Positions 59,285 through 64,000 of a stretch of 64,000 nt of DNA are shown here, piece after piece. The notes beneath the pieces are model-generated. The model was not told the DNA's origin and searched no databases. It worked only from the letters and a program-made list of their open reading frames with translations. The translations under genes were made by a program, and so were the position numbers. Source of the DNA: Otis tarda (Eukaryota > Chordata > Aves > Otidiformes > Otididae); the NCBI GenBank assembly GCA_026413225.1, contig CM048557.1:1674001-1738000 (forward strand), written 5' to 3'. Position 1 is the stretch's first letter, and each line of letters opens with the position of its first letter.

Positions 59285-61014
59285 CTGCACACAAAACAAA
59301 GGACAGAAAAAGCAGAAAAGACATCAGTCGATACACTTCTGTGTAAACTAATCGTCCAGAGTCTCCCTCATTGCAAAGATGATTATGACCTATGATAATT
59401 ACCAGCTTTTGGTTGCAAAGTGAGTCTGTTACCCACCATACTCCCTAAGTGTCCCAATTAAATATAATACAGGTCACCATGGTGGGGTCTCTTTCAAAGA
59501 CTGCTTTGGTAAATGGAAACACTCCTATTGACTTCAGTGGGCTTCAGATCTAGCTTCCAATGAATATCACTGTTGTTCTCTAATTTCCTGGCACTTGCCA
59601 AATCCAAAAGTAACTGGCAGGAAGTAGCAAGTTGCTCTAGAAACAACCTTATCGCTGGCATCCCACTGTGGCCTAATCATTAGTATATGATTAGTCTGGG
59701 TTTACTGCTTCACTGCAAAGAGCAGAAGCTCTGCTCACCTTTCTGAAGTATCACTTATTAAATTTCTCCGCTAACGTAAAAAGATAAGTTGCTATTTTTG
59801 TAAAATACAATTGCAGAATACCCTCTCCCCTAATTTTTATTCTCATTTACATTTCTGTATAACCTAATTTCTACTTATCATAAGACCAGATCATAAAGTG
59901 TGACTTTCATAAAATCTCTGTATATAAAAATCAATAATTTATCACATAAAATCACGCAGTAGAAAGAGAGGGATCTAAGTGCAAATCCATGGATGCTGTT
60001 TGACAGGAAGTAAAATGAGACATTCTGCTCCACACTGTGCTTTATCACTTCTGCCTCAGAACAAAATGTAGGATAAATAAATTTCCACAGGGAAATTCTA
60101 TAATCTATCTACTTAAACAACTGCCTTTACTGGGCCATAAACACCCCAAAGATTTTGTCAAGTCCCCAAATATGATTTAAAAATAACATTGGAAACACTG
60201 TATTTTCTTAGTTGCACATCAAAAAGGTATCTTCAGAAGTATCTAGGTTTCTGAGCTGCTGAAGCAATGACTGCTGCTTACATCCCAAAACACTGAATTA
60301 ATGTTATTCTGGAACAAGTGTATTTTATTATGGAAGCATTTCCTAACTGAAGTAAAATTGACTTCCACATTAGCAAGTATACTAAAAAGTAAGAAACTGA
60401 GGTCTGGCATAAACAGGCATAACTCAAGTTAATCCTTAAAAGTGATGACTCCCCTCACCTCAAGCCCTTCATCATTCACAAAACTTCATGTGGAACTGCT
60501 CCTTAAGTGACTATTTCTTCCTGACTTTTCTAGCAACTGACTAGATAGAGGAACATGCTGTAGAGTGCTATAAGACAATCAACTGATTCTATGGACAAAT
60601 CTCGTTCATGCACTGCTCTGGCTGCTCTTGCACTCGCCAGTGTATCTGCCACTGGTGTGAAGGAAAAGGAGCATGTCAGCACACAGACATACGACTTCCA
60701 GCACTAACAATGCTTCCTGGGATCAGGTACTAAACTGGTCCAGTGCATCCCAACTCCTTTCTTACGAAATCCTGCAGCACCAATGCTTGTTTCCTTAAAG
60801 TTTATTGTATAAGGTAAGAAGGAGCTTCTGAGGCCTCAGTAATCACACCCTCCCATGCAGCTGGAGAAGGAAAATAATTCACATGTAGCACACTAGCTTT
60901 ATCACCTACAACAACTCTGTGTGTTCCCCAAAGCTGAGAATATGATGGGAGAAAAAAAAGAAAAAAAAAAACCAAAACCAAAAACATAGGTGAAGATACA
61001 CGGAGAGCACAGCT

Positions 61015-61050
61015 CTTGCTTCTGGGACTTGAGGTCCCAGAAGAAGCAAG
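61015..61050. repeat. Inverted repeat with one 3-nt bulge
   Basis: CTTGCTTCTGGGAC (61015-61028) pairs with GTCCCAGAAGAAGCAAG (61034-61050) with a 3-nt bulge and a 5-nt loop. Confidence 0.65.
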
Positions 61051-62935
61051 CTTCCTTTGGGTTTTAAGTGCTTTTCTGAATCTGTTTATCTAAGTAGTTA
61101 CAATGCAGAAATCACTACAGTATCCAAGGTCCCCATTTGAAGCCCTCAGTACTTTAGAGCCACCCACAGAGATCCAAAGAGGGCAGTTACAGCACACTGC
61201 CGAATGAGTCTAACTCCTTCTCTTTATCAGGTATCAAAGACTAAAACCTTTGGAAACATCTGACTATGGGGCTTCTCAGAGATCTGGAAAGTCTTCCACG
61301 GAAAAAAAAGGTCCTGTCATTAACATTTTGGAATAACTTATTTCATGGAAAGTCCTGACTGTTATTACTGAATATATTTCTATTACCTACAGTGTCCATT
61401 AGCAGTGCACTATTTCATCAACTTCCAGACAGATAATTACTCCTGTAGTCGTCCACTTGTGTAGCAGCAGTTGGTCAAGCTATCTGTCTGTCCTCTCCAC
61501 ATGTCTCGACATCTTTTTGCCTAAGCTTAAGCTAGGTTTGATTTGAAAATTATCTCTCTTTGGTGTTTCACCTTTAATTTAATCTTGATATAAGCAAAGA
61601 TGAAACAGAAATATTGCCATCCAGTCTGATATCTAAATTTGACCTAATCCATCCCCAGCCTTTCTCATCCACTGTCTCTCTGCACCCTGCCTACTGGAAG
61701 TCTGTATTACAAGTGTCTCACAAGCTTTAAGTTATTTTTCAGGTTGCTTCTTTACACTGAATACTCCCTCTTTCTACAGATGTTTCTATACCAAGCAGAG
61801 ACTGCATTGCTCCTAACTTTTTCATGTATAAAAGAGGACTCCCACTAATGATGTAGGTTTTCTTTACAGTGCTTGGGAGTGTAATTTTGTACTGTATTTT
61901 CCTCTTCCCCTTAAAAAGCCAGAAGCTTTCCTTAAACATGCACTTGTTTCCTATTGCTCTAGAATCAGTTTAGTACTTGCAAAGTTTAGCATGGGAAAGG
62001 AAAAGGAAGTCCTAGGTCTTCAGAGCTCTTGCCCTGATTCTTGGCAACCAGCCTTGCACAATGAACACAAAGATGCTTAAAACAACTTCAAAGTACAGAA
62101 CTGATTTGGGATACCTGAGCACATGGCAGGCTGTCAGAACAAAACAGAGCCCCAACACTCTTCTAAATCTTTTTCTATTTTCCACATGGCAAAAGATGGA
62201 AGCTGGGTGAACAACACTTGAATGTACCCAGCTGTAAGTCACAGACCTCAACTGATAGGAAAACCTTCTGATAATCACAAAGGTGCCATAGTCACAAAGG
62301 TCTCTGAACATCCTGTAGCAATTACTAGGTAATGAGTAGATTCAGGCTTTATAGGCCTGTTACAACTGTGAAAACTAAGCTTTTCCTCGTGTGTTTTAAA
62401 TAAGTATGTGTGCATGTGTGTGTTTATTTGGTTTTCTACAGCAGTGAGAAATACAAATGAAGGTTCTTTCTGCTAGGTTCTGTACATACACATAGTAATA
62501 GATTTCTCCCTACAACAGAGGCATCTCATTACATTGCAGAAGAGGCTACCACTATTAAAAGCTGATTTAGCGCTTGCGATTTCCAGCTTTTAAGTCTGCA
62601 CTATGGTTTGACAGCAGTAGCCTTTCTGAAGGTGAAGAGACAATATAATCTGCATTGCAATTTATTCAAGCAGTTCAGTGCAATTACCAGTACGTTTGTG
62701 GTGGGAAAAATTACTGGAGATTGAAACAGTAAGAAAACTTGTTATTCCTCCTCAAAACTATGAAGCAAATCTGTAGTACAAGATCTACTGTGCAGACATC
62801 TTGATGCACTTTGTGACCTGAAGAAATCTGTTCAATCCACACGGTGTTTATTTTTCCTGTGTTTAATAAATGAGTTTTCAAATTTTTGATAACAGGCTTA
62901 TAATTTTCTGATCCATCAGCACAGTCAAGATTGTG

Positions 62936-62977
62936 TTATTATTACTTGTTAAACTTCCATTTAACAAGTAATAATAA
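62936..62977. repeat. Perfect 17-bp inverted repeat, 8-nt loop
   Basis: TTATTATTACTTGTTAA (62936-62952) and TTAACAAGTAATAATAA (62961-62977) are perfectly complementary around ACTTCCAT. The homology resumes beyond with an extra ATA/TAT unit. Confidence 0.85.
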
Positions 62978-64000
62978 TAACAACTTATCTTTGTATTCTT
63001 TATGGATTTGATTTCCAAATTGCATTCAAATCTCAACTTTGCACAAGATTAAGTACTACCACCATTGTAACTGGATGAATATTATGAAAATATGTGTATA
63101 ATACTGTACATCCTGGTTAGCAAAAGGAATTTCTAAGTTTTGTGTTAATGCTATGTTTGCAAGTCAAAAAAACTGAAACTTGACCAATCAATGAAGATCA
63201 ACCAATCTTCAGGAAAATAACTACCAATAAAAAAAAAGAAACTGAAATTTAAATCTATTGGGTTTAAAATTGTTTGAATGTAAAATAAATAGTTCTATCT
63301 TCCAGAAATGTCTTTATTCTTGTATGCGCTGCTGAGTGACTACTAAAAATAGAGACACTTAAAATAGTAGCTTGGATCCTGTGAACATGAGACTAACTTT
63401 CAGAAAGCTCCCTTCCCTATACCAGATCATAGAGCAATTTTTTGCTGGTGCTTTCATGGTATATTTTAAGGCTAATTCTGCAACCTGAAAATAGGACAAT
63501 GACTTCCCCACTTTGCTAAAATTATCCAGTTTTAATCATGAGAGATGAACAAAATTATTGAAAGCAGCTGAACCATCATCAGCATTCATATATCTAGCTG
63601 GGTTTTGGTTTGTAACATTTTTTCCTTATTAAACTAAAGGAGTAAAAGTACAGCACTTTATTTCTCAAACCAAAAATTGCAGCAAAACCAGTTTCTCTGA
63701 GCAGCTGCAAAATCACTCAGAGAGATTTTACAGAGATTTTATTAAAGAAAAAAATAAATTGACCAAGTTCATTTATTAAGTCTAGAATATTTGCTTTTGC
63801 TGTAATAATTAGAACTGCACACTGTAAGTCAAATATGAAATTCAGATTTCAAACCACTACAGCCGTGGTTTCCAATCCAAGTGAAAACAACCTATTCTAC
63901 ATGGATCCTGAATATTTTCCAGAATAGGTACAGGACAATAGTCACCTTTGTCAGAGCCCTATAGCTCTTCACAGTTAATAGACTAAATACCATTGACTAC

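Larger units (their letters stand above)
59285..64000. other. Upstream intron of GALNTL6, no further exon seen
   Basis: The left edge carries a strong pyrimidine tract and CAG acceptor on the minus strand. The remainder is AT-rich, with an A-rich run at 60950-60985, a GT-rich patch near 62399-62430, and inverted repeats at 61015-61050 and 62936-62977. I saw no catalytic-domain exon, so the preceding exon lies beyond the window. Confidence 0.5.

Overview
The window is AT-rich vertebrate intronic DNA, and it is bird DNA. It is littered with CR1 LINEs carrying the diagnostic 3' tail of ATTCTATG octamers, and it holds two avian-type endogenous-retrovirus solo LTRs. I cannot name the order. There are no bacterial features (operons, CRISPR, tRNA or rRNA).

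The only cellular gene I can support lies on the minus strand. Three exons with canonical splice sites (59284-59147, 51940-51845, 15264-15100) join in frame, all phase 0. They encode 133 consecutive residues of a polypeptide N-acetylgalactosaminyltransferase, covering the end of the catalytic region and the first two thirds of the ricin-type lectin domain. I read it as GALNTL6 (GalNAc-T17), a gene known for very large introns. The introns here are 7,206 bp and 36,580 bp. The last coding exon was not found in the 15 kb downstream, and catalytic exons were not found in the 4.7 kb upstream, so the gene runs off both ends.

Layout: 1-15099 downstream intron; 15100-15264 exon; 15725-16144 young CR1 tail; 16310-17902 a local duplication with a templated insertion; 18989-20130 solo LTR with a 5-bp target duplication; 22056-22489 CR1 fragment; 28948-29593 second solo LTR with a 5-bp target duplication; 34465-34553 old CR1 scrap; 37108-37672 CR1 with a fold-back 5' end; 48315-50267 long young CR1 with open reverse-transcriptase frame; 51845-51940 exon; 52880-54250 G-poor tract; 54781-54843 CR1 scrap; 55608-58585 old CR1 split by a young CR1 (56542-58030); 59147-59284 exon; 59285-64000 upstream intron.

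The young CR1 copies at 48779-50267 (+) and 56542-58030 (-) have equal length, show about four differences in 1,489 bp, and face each other across the 96-bp exon. Both LTRs are antisense to the host gene. I see no new multi-gene system. The most notable items are the inverted LINE pair around an exon, the duplication with templated insertion, and the LINE reading frame fused to unique sequence.
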